Of a stretch of DNA of 64,000 nt, positions 61,630 through 64,000 are shown piece by piece. This stretch comes from Notamacropus eugenii. Its lineage: Eukaryota > Chordata > Mammalia > Diprotodontia > Macropodidae. Below the pieces are notes generated by a model. The model worked only from the letters and a program-made list of their open reading frames with translations. It was not told where the DNA came from and did not search any database. Every line of letters begins with the position of its first letter. The first letter of the stretch is position 1. The stretch lies in assembly GCF_028372415.1 (NCBI RefSeq), contig NC_092872.1, positions 547,458,205 to 547,522,204 on the forward strand, written 5' to 3'. A program made the position numbers and the translations under genes.

Positions 61630-61987
61630 AGTTCAGATAATTTTTTTTAAATGATCTCTTAATTTTTGCCTTGTTTGTTTTTATTTTTGGTAATTTGATT
61701 TTTCTCCTTTTTGAACTGGTTAATGAACACATTTAATTATCAGACATTTATTAAGTACCAGTTAATTAAAATAATATATGTTTTGTAAATAATGCATATT
61801 TTCTGTTTTAAAAAAATGCTGTTGTATAGCATCACTTCGAATTCATTTACCTAGGATATGTTGTTTGTTAAAATAAATTTTAATTTCTTTCAATAGTTCA
61901 TTTTCCTGTTTCTTTTACAGGGGAAAATATTTACTTCCTTGGAACCTGAACATGATATTAATGATGTCTGTCTTTATCCAGATTCAG
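19575..61987 (+). CDS. NOL10: NOL10 (nucleolar protein 10), 5' part, 12 exons
   Basis: NOL10 belongs to the Enp2 family: nucleolar WD40 proteins of the small-subunit processome, needed for 18S rRNA maturation. In human it forms a complex with AATF and NGDN. The join 19575-19640, 22026-22071, 26829-26927, 36161-36238, 40939-40976, 44108-44244, 45039-45104, 46699-46759, 48121-48206, 57514-57592, 58931-59080 and 61921-61987 totals 973 nt: 324 codons plus the first base of codon 325, just under half of the roughly 690-residue human protein. The start MQVSNLNEVKIYSLS closely matches the human N-terminus. All introns seen are GT-AG and the phases agree throughout. The N-terminal beta-propeller is covered, with blades marked by ECWDPRT (about 201-207), LLYDLRS (254-260) and KMWN (296-299). 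The charged coiled C-terminal half lies beyond the window. No stop or frameshift is seen, so the gene looks functional. Confidence 0.97.
19641..21440. other. NOL10 intron 1, unique part
   Basis: The CpG-rich start (to about 19800) grades into ordinary AT-rich intron. A SINE-like 'ggtggcacagctaggacatt' remnant lies near 19886. No exon is seen. Confidence 0.5.
21445..21620 (+). repeat. MIR/CORE-type SINE
   Basis: Sense: 'gtggtaccatggaaagagtctgaggatctttgttcaaatcctgcctct...gtgacctcaagcaaatcatctaacc...gctcagtttcgtcagctgtaaaatggg'. Confidence 0.75.
22026..22071 (+). CDS. NOL10: NOL10 coding exon 2 (residues 23-38)
   Basis: A 46-nt small exon encoding WLSDRKKRALQKKDV plus the first base of D38. 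Acceptor tttctttcag, donor gtgagt. The lysine/arginine-rich segment is conserved in vertebrate NOL10. Confidence 0.95.
22562..22772 (+). mobile_element. L1 3' end, sense
   Basis: The terminal L1 3'UTR: 'acacagcatgacgatagtgaaaatatact', a G-rich tract (gtggggagggagggaggtag...) and a terminal poly-A-rich tail (22731-22771). It lies tail to tail with an antisense copy starting at 22773. The two overlapping opposite-strand frames here are spurious. Confidence 0.75.
22773..23205 (-). mobile_element. L1 3' end, antisense
   Basis: The complement of the same L1 3' region: a C-rich tract (tttttcctcctcccctatcctaccc), 'attagtcatgttatgaaagaagaatcagaac', 'tcatatagttctttctttgggtgtgg', 'ttctgctcacttcacttagcatcagttcatataggtttttcca'. 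Together with 22562-22772 it forms an inverted repeat. Confidence 0.78.
23455..23820 (-). repeat. SINE fragments
   Basis: 'cagcaagcatttattgagg' near 23462 and 'gttatgtgactagccaaggatcatgtagccactacatgtcagaagcataatttgaatgcaggtctt' (23701-23767) are degraded antisense SINE pieces. Confidence 0.55.
24280..25454 (+). mobile_element. L2 LINE, RT C-terminal part to 3' end (left half)
   Basis: A sense L2 long enough to include remnants of reverse transcriptase. 'cttgacctctctgcagtctttgctactgttaatgac' encodes LDLSAVFATVND-like residues (family LDLSAAFDTVDH), and 'ctctatgctgatgattctc' at 24593-24611 encodes LYADDS, the catalytic YADD box. It continues through 'gcagaccctcatcaac', 'ccagtttaactctgaaagccc' and 'aggaagcctttcctgaac' to 'gaactccttgagagcag'. 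Stops and indels inactivate it. The several 60-150-codon forward frames in this area are its fragments. Confidence 0.85.
25455..25974. mobile_element. Solo LTR-like insertion in L2, 520 bp
   Basis: A 520-bp block interrupts the L2 between 'ttgagagcag' and 'gcgtttatttttgcc'. It is bounded by the direct repeat AGCAG (25450-25454 and 25975-25979), and the L2 reads through normally if it is removed. Its ends are TATAAC...TTTACA; TG/CA termini would need one G-to-A change at the left end. It has TATA-like sequence on either strand (25841-25852; also near 25648), so orientation is uncertain. The size, 5-bp duplication and lack of coding potential suggest a solo endogenous-retrovirus LTR. Family unknown. 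Confidence 0.65.
25975..26045 (+). mobile_element. L2 3' end, right half
   Basis: 'tttttgcctttctttttgtttccagtgctgaacatagtacctggcacctaattagggcatgttgactaactga' completes the L2 that was interrupted at 25454. Confidence 0.8.
26046..26828. other. NOL10 intron 2, unassigned
   Basis: AT-rich unique intron before exon 3. No repeat or exon is recognised. Confidence 0.5.
26829..26927 (+). CDS. NOL10: NOL10 coding exon 3 (residues 38-71)
   Basis: Encodes IRRRIELIQDFEMPTVSTT and then IKVSKDGQYILAT, the first strand-rich blade of the propeller. Acceptor tctctgtag, donor ggtaag. It ends with one base of G71. Confidence 0.97.
27380..27805 (-). mobile_element. L1 ORF2 fragment, antisense
   Basis: The plus strand carries the antisense L1 order 'cccagcagtttttgtcaaatagtgagttcttatctcagaagttgg', 'gggtttatcaaacagtagac', 'ctactgtgtcatgtgtacccaacctcttccactgac', 'tagccagtaccgaatggttttgatgattgcc', 'cattaattcccttgatattctggacc'. 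It is 5'- and 3'-incomplete, and a HAL1 3' end follows directly. Confidence 0.75.
27810..28312 (-). mobile_element. HAL1 (half-L1) 3' end, antisense, copy A
   Basis: Begins with the complement of the element's tail ('atttatttattttaagttttcaacattcatttccacaaaattttgagttcc'), then a pyrimidine-rich tract and 'gtcctatagggcaagatgaatttctataccccattacctg'. It matches 29860-30240 and 36730-37130 closely. It stops abruptly at the LTR-like block at 28313. Confidence 0.7.
28313..29845. mobile_element. Possible LTR/ERV-derived or unclassified block
   Basis: Non-HAL1 sequence lying between two HAL1 segments. The first ~515 bp (28313-28827) has LTR-like traits: it starts TGTTTATGG, has AATAAA and TATA-like motifs on the minus strand, contains a poly-G run, and is flanked by GAAAG at 28308-28312 and 28828-28832. 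The left end fits TG but the right end is not CA. 28833-29845 is unassigned and includes an 83-codon forward frame (29268-29519) with no recognised family. No viral gene is recognisable. Low certainty. Confidence 0.35.
29850..32312 (-). mobile_element. HAL1 element with ORF1 and 5'UTR, antisense, copy B
   Basis: Read on the minus strand: a GC-rich 5'UTR beginning near 32310 with GGAGCCAAGATG (the classic L1 5' start), an ORF1 start at 31687, the ORF1 RNA-binding region (complement of 'ggacagttttccttgataatttc', about 30850-31160), then a long purine-rich 3' region with no ORF2. That order, 5'UTR-ORF1-3'UTR without ORF2, defines HAL1. The last ~80 bp at the 3' end seem missing. Length about 2.46 kb, antisense to NOL10 in intron 3. 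Confidence 0.75.
31463..31687 (-). pseudogene. HAL1/L1 ORF1p N-terminal remnant
   Basis: 74 codons starting MAKKGKKNKTVEGYF and running into a glutamate/leucine-rich, coiled-coil-like stretch (AQAIEELEKRDSSLLKENQ), as expected for the N-terminus of an L1-type ORF1 protein, an RNA-binding trimeric chaperone. It ends at a stop near 31463. The downstream part of ORF1 is broken by frameshifts, so this is a dead transposon gene, not a host gene. Confidence 0.7.
32313..32995. other. NOL10 intron 3, unassigned
   Basis: AT-rich intron between HAL1 copy B and the SINE at 32996. No exon or family is recognised. Confidence 0.5.
32996..33238 (-). repeat. RTE-tailed tRNA SINE
   Basis: 'tgttgttgttcagttgttttcattgcgtccagctcttcatgaccccattcagggttttc...gatgaggaaactaaagcaaac...ctatccactgtgccatctagctgcccc'. 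Full-length complement, same family as 4868 and 16585. Confidence 0.9.
33640..33785 (+). mobile_element. L2 3' terminus
   Basis: 'cagctctgtgagagatgtgcccg...cctgcacagtgcctggcatgcagtgggcacttaataaatgcttcttgag', the terminal ~140 bp of an L2. Confidence 0.75.
34150..34425 (-). repeat. CORE/MIR-type SINE with internal duplication
   Basis: Antisense SINE: 'ctcacaacaagcctgtaaggtaggtattgttatctcc', 'aaatgacttgcccttaatcacatgcc', 'ctaagtccagcactctaaccacc'. A segment of about 67 bp ('ttaatcacatgcctattaagtgtcaaaaggtggctttgactc') occurs twice in tandem (about 34271 and 34338). Confidence 0.75.
35180..35465 (-). repeat. CORE/MIR-type SINE, diverged
   Basis: 'ctcacaagaactctgtgcggtag' near 35230 and 'ggtgaggaaattgaatctgag...caacttgcccaaggtcacatgactggg' near 35342-35400. 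About 60 bp of unrelated, L2-like sequence lies between the halves. Confidence 0.6.
36102..36150. repeat. (TATTA)n microsatellite at the exon 4 acceptor
   Basis: About eight copies of an AT-only pentanucleotide (TATTA) with slight decay, ending only about 10 bp before the exon 4 acceptor AG (36159-36160). It occupies the position of the polypyrimidine tract. Confidence 0.9.
36161..36238 (+). CDS. NOL10: NOL10 coding exon 4 (residues 71-97)
   Basis: Encodes TYKPRVRCYDTYQLSLKF followed by ERCLDSD, with split codons at both ends. The donor gtgagt is good. The acceptor (tatgttatag) follows an AT pentanucleotide repeat and has almost no pyrimidine tract. The first two exonic bases, GT, complete G71. 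Confidence 0.95.
36715..38255 (-). mobile_element. HAL1 element, antisense, copy C (3' half)
   Basis: Complement of a HAL1 from its tail ('gaaatttatttatttccggttttcaacattcacttccac') through the purine-rich 3' region, a (CA/TA)n stretch at 37540-37622 and into ORF1. The reverse frame at 37497-37919 contains FNEIKDFQALLLKRPELNRK, which resembles the C-terminal domain of L1 ORF1p (…LRDF-TTRPALKE…). It is interrupted at 38256 by an L1 and continues at 39013. Confidence 0.78.
38256..39012 (-). mobile_element. L1 3' end inserted in HAL1, antisense
   Basis: 757 bp, 5'-truncated. It runs from the complement of the A-rich tail (aaaaaatttttaataaatttcatttattttcag) through the C-rich 3'UTR to the end of ORF2. 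The reverse frame at 38617-38847 reads WYTNVMEYYCAIRNDEQEDF, the L1 ORF2 C-terminus. It is flanked by a perfect 15-bp duplication TCCTGGATCCATTTT (38241-38255 and 39013-39027), the mark of target-primed reverse transcription. Confidence 0.92.
39013..40020 (-). mobile_element. HAL1 element, antisense, copy C (ORF1 N-terminus and 5'UTR)
   Basis: Continuation of copy C after the L1: the coiled-coil-coding part of ORF1, a degraded start near 39610 and a GC-richer 5'UTR ending 'ctctgccatcttggctctgc' (40007-40026), the complement of an L1-type 5' start (GCCAAGATGGCAGAG). Without the inserted L1 the element is about 2.5 kb and has no ORF2. Confidence 0.78.
40036..40938. other. NOL10 intron 4, unassigned
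   Basis: AT-rich sequence before exon 5 with some TATG-rich low complexity (40670-40850). No exon or repeat family is recognised. Confidence 0.5.
40939..40976 (+). CDS. NOL10: NOL10 coding exon 5 (residues 97-109)
   Basis: A 38-nt small exon encoding VTFDILSDDYSK after the split V97. Acceptor tgtttttcag, donor gtatgt. It ends in phase 0. Confidence 0.95.
41035..41160 (+). repeat. MIR/CORE-type SINE
   Basis: 'gaaaagtgcactgggttttaagtcaaaaggatctggatgc...gcaagtcacttagctttcctcagcttaatttcttcatctgtaaaaataaggtgttagacc'. Confidence 0.7.
41360..42440 (-). mobile_element. L1 ORF2 fragments, antisense, old
   Basis: Degenerate complement of L1: 'cttttccccagtctgtttccttatggttatgttattgtatggtatgcaaaaccttttga' (41480-41540), 'cctggtaccatatgattttgataattatttctttcc' (42082-42117), 'tcttgttggtaaatctctttatttttcccata'. 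Boundaries are rough and other material may intervene. Confidence 0.5.
42441..43425. other. NOL10 intron 5, unassigned
   Basis: AT-rich intronic sequence. No exon or repeat family can be supported. Confidence 0.5.
43430..43940 (+). mobile_element. L2 LINE 3' end
   Basis: 'cttctagtttttaaaacctttcacaacctggctcaaac', 'ctacagccaaactgg', 'catagctcaaggataacctttcctgatacc', ending 'catctagcacattgtctgccgtggagtaggtgttcaataaatacttgttga'. A (GT)n run lies at 43772-43790. Confidence 0.85.
44108..44244 (+). CDS. NOL10: NOL10 coding exon 6 (residues 110-155)
   Basis: Encodes IVFLHNDRYIEFHSQSGF, then YYKTRIPKFGRDFSYHYPS and CDLYFVGA, highly conserved in NOL10/Enp2. Acceptor tatttttcag. The donor gtattg is weaker than the others. 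It ends with two bases of S155. Confidence 0.97.
44245..45038. other. NOL10 intron 6, no repeat seen
   Basis: A short 794-bp intron between exons 6 and 7 with no recognisable transposon, the only intron here free of obvious insertions. AT-rich. Confidence 0.55.
45039..45104 (+). CDS. NOL10: NOL10 coding exon 7 (residues 155-177)
   Basis: Encodes SEVYRLNLEQGRYLNPLQ and TDS, then a split A177. Acceptor tctttcctag, donor gtgagt. The motif RLNLEQGRYL is a family hallmark. Confidence 0.97.
45610..45830 (-). repeat. SINE-like repeat
   Basis: 'gagctggaagaaactttagacgttagctagttcagtctgctcacattataaatgagcaaactgagac...tagatccagcattct', an antisense relative of the core-bearing SINEs. A second similar copy lies at 46140-46345. 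Confidence 0.6.
46140..46345 (-). repeat. SINE-like repeat
   Basis: 'taagaaagagaccttagagatcatattttacagtgccttcattttgtagaggagg...gaaatagcttctccaaaggctt'. The same type as 45610-45830. Confidence 0.55.
46699..46759 (+). CDS. NOL10: NOL10 coding exon 8 (residues 177-197)
   Basis: Encodes ENNVCDINPMHGLFATGTIE, a WD-repeat blade. Acceptor tactattgtag, donor gtaagc. It ends in phase 0. Confidence 0.96.
47280..47545 (-). repeat. SINE fragments
   Basis: 'ctcacaatcacctcatgaggtagctactgtattattcccattttgcagttgaggaaact' and 'catgacttgccctgggtcttacaggtgataaatag...'. Antisense MIR/CORE-like. Confidence 0.6.
47755..47890 (+). repeat. MIR-type SINE
   Basis: 'atgagcaagtagtttgacctttctgaatctctgtttccttatctgcaagatggggaataataatttcattacctacttcacaagattgtgaggaaaac'. 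Sense MIR-like. Confidence 0.7.
48121..48206 (+). CDS. NOL10: NOL10 coding exon 9 (residues 198-226)
   Basis: Encodes GRVECWDPRTRNRVGLLD and CALSSVTADT, carrying the WDPRT blade end. Acceptor ttcttatttag. Donor gtaagt after GA of E226. Confidence 0.97.
48735..48885 (+). repeat. tRNA-headed SINE, well preserved
   Basis: 'gggcagctaggtggcacagggcatagagcattggccctggagtcaggaacatctgagttcaaatccagcctgagatacttcctgg...gtgaccctgggcaagtcacttaaccccagttgcc' plus an A-rich tail. This is the least-diverged SINE in the window and the best guide to the tRNA-like head. Confidence 0.9.
49425..49650 (+). mobile_element. L1 3' fragment, sense
   Basis: The forward translation reads WKSLYELMWSEVSRTRI, matching the L1 ORF2 C-terminus seen on the minus strand at 59624-60025 (WKDLYELMLSEVSRTRK). 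A CA/CG-rich simple repeat (49404-49432) precedes it. Confidence 0.7.
49665..50109 (-). mobile_element. L1/HAL1-lineage element, antisense, copy D (3' part)
   Basis: After a poly-T run (49668-49683), the plus strand shows antisense L1 ORF2-like DNA ('gcttcacatgtattttttgtaaacagcatattgtaagattctgg', 'cacatttacagttatgataaccaactgcata'). This passes directly into the pyrimidine-rich tract and 'aggtttctgtgcccagctgagtgtatgtgttattccc' shared with the other HAL1 copies. It is interrupted by an LTR at 50110. Confidence 0.65.
50110..50759 (-). mobile_element. Solo LTR (endogenous retrovirus), 650 bp
   Basis: 650 bp with TG at one end and CA at the other (TGTAATC...CCCCACA on plus), bounded by the perfect 5-bp duplication GTAAG (50105-50109 and 50760-50764). 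On the minus strand it shows an LTR order: 5' TGTGGGGGAAACTGAGGAG, a TATA-like TGTATAAAGGG (complement of 50445-50455), AATAAA (complement of 50210-50215) and a TTACA end. There is no internal retroviral sequence next to it, so it is a solo LTR left by recombination. It lies antisense in NOL10 intron 9. The 81-codon reverse frame in it is not a gene. Confidence 0.85.
50760..52138 (-). mobile_element. L1/HAL1-lineage element, copy D (ORF1 and 5'UTR)
   Basis: Continues copy D after the LTR. Two reverse frames retain recognisable ORF1p pieces. 51316-51585 has ENCPDILELEGKTEIERIHQ and later a VKDIMQAARNKQF segment, the RNA-recognition-like domain. 51129-51335 has FQEFLIKRPELNKK, the C-terminal domain. 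They are separated by frameshifts. The element ends at 'ctctgccatcttggcactgg' (52119-52138), the complement of an L1-type 5' end. Confidence 0.75.
52139..52435 (-). mobile_element. L1 ORF2 fragment, antisense
   Basis: 'ttttaagatctggcactgttagatccctgtcactccc', 'ttatatgaattccattactttttctagttccataaagtaatc', 'ctgcccatgaacaatgaatatttttccatttattcaggtc'. Standard antisense L1 ORF2 phrases, older than the neighbouring copy D. Confidence 0.7.
52540..54690 (+). mobile_element. L2 LINE, long 3' copy
   Basis: The longest L2 here, about 2.1 kb sense. It includes ORF2 RT remnants: 'attctccttgacctctttgtagcctttgacactgct' encodes ILLDLFVAFDTA, near the family LLDLSAAFDTVDH. 'ctctatgctaatgatcttc' encodes LYANDL, where the catalytic YADD is changed to YAND. 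It continues through 'ggcttcctattgctgtcagtatcaaatataaaata' and ends 'agtgcctggtatatagtaggcacttaataaatgtttattgtttgaa'. All long open frames at 52534-53538 belong to it or its complement. Confidence 0.88.
55195..55360 (+). repeat. MIR/CORE-type SINE
   Basis: 'aacctggtttcagatctttatttactctgctac...aaccttgagtcaagtcactttttctctctagatctaagtttctggtctgtaaaatgatatgtctggac'. Sense and diverged. Confidence 0.6.
55575..56012 (+). mobile_element. L2 LINE 3' end
   Basis: 'ctccttgttggctccaggatcaaatataaattcttctgtttggcatttgaagttc' to 'tagattgtaagctccttgagagcaggtactgtc...gtgcctggcacataataggcacttaataaatgtttgttgattgattg'. The best-preserved L2 terminus in the window. Confidence 0.9.
56115..56515 (-). mobile_element. 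L1 3' end, antisense, diverged
   Basis: T-rich start (56135-56150 and 56180-56195), then 'gttctgcttacttcactacgcatcagtttataaaagtatctttgcag' (56459), equivalent to 'ttctgctcacttcacttagcatcagttcatata' elsewhere. Confidence 0.6.
56520..57195 (+). mobile_element. L2 LINE fragment
   Basis: 'gtcctctagatatctaaaacttaatacgtccaaaacagac', 'gcaggccctcatcacctcatgccagggctattg', 'ctgatagttctttgttacttacaggattaaatataaaatcc'. Sense and 3'-truncated near 57190 ('gaacaagacatttcatctt'). Confidence 0.8.
57514..57592 (+). CDS. NOL10: NOL10 coding exon 10 (residues 226-252)
   Basis: Encodes IDSLPTISALKFNGALNM and AVGTSTGQ. Acceptor atgtctttcag. The donor gtaaat is weaker than consensus. It ends in phase 0. Readthrough into the intron gives the 131-codon open frame ending at 57760, which is not a separate gene. 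Confidence 0.96.
57950..58095 (-). repeat. SINE fragment
   Basis: 'ggtcccataggtagtaaacagaagagccaaatttgaaccacggtccttagactgtaaatctaatgcctgtccgctg'. Antisense SINE body and degraded head. Confidence 0.5.
58096..58930. other. NOL10 intron 10, unassigned
   Basis: AT-rich intron before exon 11 with no repeat family I can support. Confidence 0.5.
58931..59080 (+). CDS. NOL10: NOL10 coding exon 11 (residues 253-302)
   Basis: The largest coding exon in the window, 50 codons: VLLYDLRSNNPLLVKDHQYG, then LAIKSIQFQNSLDLILSADS and RIIKMWNRDT. It contains two blade ends (YDLRS, KMWN). Acceptor ttttccttgaag, donor gtaagt. Confidence 0.97.
59465..60290 (-). mobile_element. L1 3' end, antisense
   Basis: From the complement of the tail ('aataaagtaattatttttagttttcagcatttactcccataacc') through the C-rich 3'UTR to the ORF2 C-terminus. 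The reverse frame at 59624-60025 contains YYCAIRNGEQADFRKTWKDL and YELMLSEVSRTRK. It ends near 'ggttgtatcagtttacaactccaccaacaatgcattactgttcc', the familiar antisense L1 phrase. Confidence 0.85.
60745..61115 (+). mobile_element. L2 LINE 3' end, diverged
   Basis: 'caaggctttgttcaagtacctcatcttttgggaagctttc' to 'cagttccttgcacatagtaggtcttaataatttat'. Sense L2 terminus. The two forward frames at 60627-60935 are inside or next to it. Confidence 0.65.
61543..61626. repeat. (TG)n(TA)n compound microsatellite
   Basis: About 7 TG followed by about 34 TA units, about 295 bp upstream of exon 12. It produces the Tyr/Ile run of the reverse frame at 61490-61732. Confidence 0.97.
61921..61987 (+). CDS. NOL10: NOL10 coding exon 12 (residues 303-325)
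   Basis: Encodes GKIFTSLEPEHDINDVCLYP and DS plus the first base of G325. Acceptor gtttcttttacag, donor gtaatg. It is the last exon in the window; exon 13 must lie beyond 64000. Confidence 0.96.
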
Positions 61988-62633
61988 GTAATGTGTTAAA
62001 TGTTCATTCCATCATATGTGTTGGGCATCAAGTTTATCTAGTTTCATTGGGTAGACGGGATTTGTCTGGGTCAAAATGATATTTGTGTGATACATTGCTG
62101 AGAAAAAACCAAGAGTAGCAAGTAGTGGAGATAATTGAAAAAAGAGTATTCTTACCTCTGACTCATTTATCATGGCTGCTAGCGGTAAGTTATTATAGGA
62201 TGTTGGTAGATATCCATGTTATGGTGAAGTGGAACTTTTAAGGTACCAGGGGTGACTTTATGTGATTATAACATGATGCTGAATATAGAAGAACACTGAA
62301 TTTTAAAGCCATTTGTATTCATTGAGGAACTCCTTGCTAATACTGAAGAAAAAGCTCTTCATTCTGTACAGTTGGGACCTCCTAATATCCACAAGTACCC
62401 AAACAGGAAATATTGCTTTCCTATTTCTCATGAATTAGCCTTTGAGGTTTAAGAATTTGGGAATGACCCAATGGGTCATAGCTCTACCAGCCCCTAACTT
62501 TTTGTGAAATGTCCAGATCAGTTCAGTAGACATATGGTAGAGGACCAAAGATGAACTTTATGGAGTGCTCATAGTAGGCAAGGAGAATATTCTAAGTATT
62601 GGTGTACTGGCATTTCAACCCAGGTTATTTCTT
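61988..62633. other. NOL10 intron 12, unassigned start
   Basis: Intron after exon 12. No exon or repeat family is recognised before the L1 at 62634. Confidence 0.5.
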
Positions 62634-63316
62634 TTTTATTTTATTTTATTTTATTTATTTTCAGTGTTCCACACTTACTACCATATAACTTAGATTTTTT
62701 TTTTCCCTCCCTCCCCCTCCACATCCCTCCTCCCTCTCCAAGATGGCATACAATTTTATATGGGTTCTACACATACATTCCTATTAAATACATTTTCACC
62801 AGAGTCATGTTGCATAGAAGAATTAAAATGAGTGGGACAAACCATATAACAAACCAAAACGTAATACAAAAGAAAATGATCTGCTGCACTTTGTGATTGA
62901 ATTCCGTAGTTCTTTCTCTGGATGTGGAAGGCATTTTGCCTTAAAAGACCATTGGGAACTTTTTAAGTGCTTGCATTGCAGTGAAGTTCTAAGTCTACCA
63001 GAAAAAATCTTCGCACACTGAGCTTCTTGCTATATACAAAGTTCTCCTGGTTCTGCTCCTTTCACTCAGCATCAGATCATGTCTTTCCAGGCCTCTCTGA
63101 AGTCTTCCTGTTCATCATTTCTTATGGCACAATAGTACCCCATCACATTCATATACCACAAATTTTTCAGCCATTGCCCAATTGATGGGCATCCCCTTGA
63201 TTTCCAGTTTTTGGCCACCACAAAGAGTGCTGCTATAAATATTTTTGTACATATAGGAACCTTCCCCATTTTTATTATCTCTTGGGGATATAGTCCTAGA
63301 AGTTGTATTGCTGGGT
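62634..63316 (-). mobile_element. L1 3' end, antisense, with target duplication
   Basis: 683 bp, same subfamily as 38256-39012. It has the tail complement 'tttattttattttatttattttcagtgttccacacttactaccatataac', the C-rich tract, and ORF2 C-terminus residues WYMNVMGYYCAIRNDEQEDF on the reverse frame at 63072-63269. It is flanked by AACCCAGGTTATTTCTT (62617-62633) and AACCCAGGTATTTCTT (63317-63332), a target duplication with one indel. Confidence 0.9.
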
Positions 63317-63332
63317 AACCCAGGTATTTCTT

Positions 63333-63895
63333 AAGACCTTCTGATTTTAATTTAAATCATTGTATAAGTGTATCAGAATTTTGCAATTGCAACATTTATG
63401 TTGATTTTAATTTTTTTTTTAAAGTTAACTTTGATGGAAATGATGAGCATTTTTTTAAAAGACATACTTCTTTGCAAAGCACATTCTTTCCTTTATGATA
63501 TGAATATAGTATGGTTTTTACATAAGTTTTCAAAAGTTGATTACAAAAAAAAAGAAAAAGACTGATAATGGCCAAGGAATTTATTTTGTAAGATCTGTAA
63601 ATATACTAGGAAAGGGCCTTTTAACAACTGTTTTGAGCTTCATTTGTTTATTTTTGGTTGTCTTTACTTCAGTACAATCACATTCCCCGCTTACCTCTTT
63701 GTTTACAATTCTTAATCATTATGTGCTCAATTTTTTTTGTGAAGCAAATATATTCTTTACTCCTTCACCATTTCTCTGTCCCAGAGTCCTGCACTGTTCA
63801 TAGATTCATTCCTCAAGTATGTAAATGCCTCCAAGGTGGAGAGAACTGCCTTAGGCATTACAGGAAATATAAAGTTTAGATAAAACACAGTCTTG
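63333..63895. other. NOL10 intron 12, unassigned
   Basis: AT-rich intron with no recognised exon. The forward frames at 63368-63879 have no homology I recognise and no splice context. Confidence 0.45.
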
Positions 63896-63899
63896 AACC

Positions 63900-64000
63900 T
63901 CCTGAAGCTTATAGTTCAATTTAGTGAACTTTTATTAAGGGTACTAGACAATGAGGATACAAAGCCAAAATGAAACGATTCCAGCCTTCAAGAAGCTTAT
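63900..64000 (+). repeat. Widespread SINE/MIR-like fragment, runs off the window
   Basis: 'gaacttttattaagggtactagacaatgaggatacaaagccaaaatg...ccttcaagaagcttat' resembles the 'tgctaagcactggggatacaaag...ctcaaggagctta' repeat also seen near 6300 and 15250. Confidence 0.55.

Overview
The window is mammalian nuclear DNA, almost certainly from a marsupial. The repeat content shows this: tRNA-headed SINEs with RTE/BovB-like tails, abundant L2, L3/CR1 remnants, marsupial-type L1 3' ends and ORF1-only 'half-L1' (HAL1) elements, at the AT-rich density usual for marsupial introns and intergenic DNA. I cannot name the species.

One protein-coding gene is supported: the 5' half of NOL10 (nucleolar protein 10, the Enp2 family of WD40 ribosome-biogenesis factors), on the + strand. 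Its first 12 coding exons run from the ATG at 19575 to a donor at 61988, and the gene continues beyond the window. All acceptors and donors seen are AG/GT and every reading phase joins, giving 324 complete codons plus one base. A CpG-rich promoter (about 19150-19800) carries NRF1-like, GC-box and ETS/CRE-like motifs. In human the product acts in the nucleolus in 40S subunit maturation, with AATF and NGDN.

Layout: 1-17460 is intergenic, with layered SINE, L2, L1, RTE and L3 fragments and microsatellites, and no exon I can defend. 17461-18898 is the most unusual segment: an L2 split by an L1 3' end, which itself contains a 1.16-kb GC-rich composite minisatellite made of 35-bp and 17-bp units. 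It ends about 0.85 kb before the NOL10 start codon. 19150-19800 is the promoter and exon 1. From 19641 to the end are NOL10 introns. They hold at least three partial or near-complete HAL1/L1-ORF1 elements and several L1 3' ends, mostly antisense to the gene, and many sense L2 copies. There are two solo LTR-like insertions with 5-bp target duplications and several cleanly nested insertions.

No new protein system was found. The best leads are the minisatellite nested in L1 nested in L2 beside a housekeeping promoter, the inverted L1 pair in intron 2, the exon 4 acceptor whose pyrimidine tract has been replaced by an AT pentanucleotide repeat, and the dated stack of nested insertions. Repeat family names come from remembered consensus sequences and from comparing copies within the window; no database search was run.
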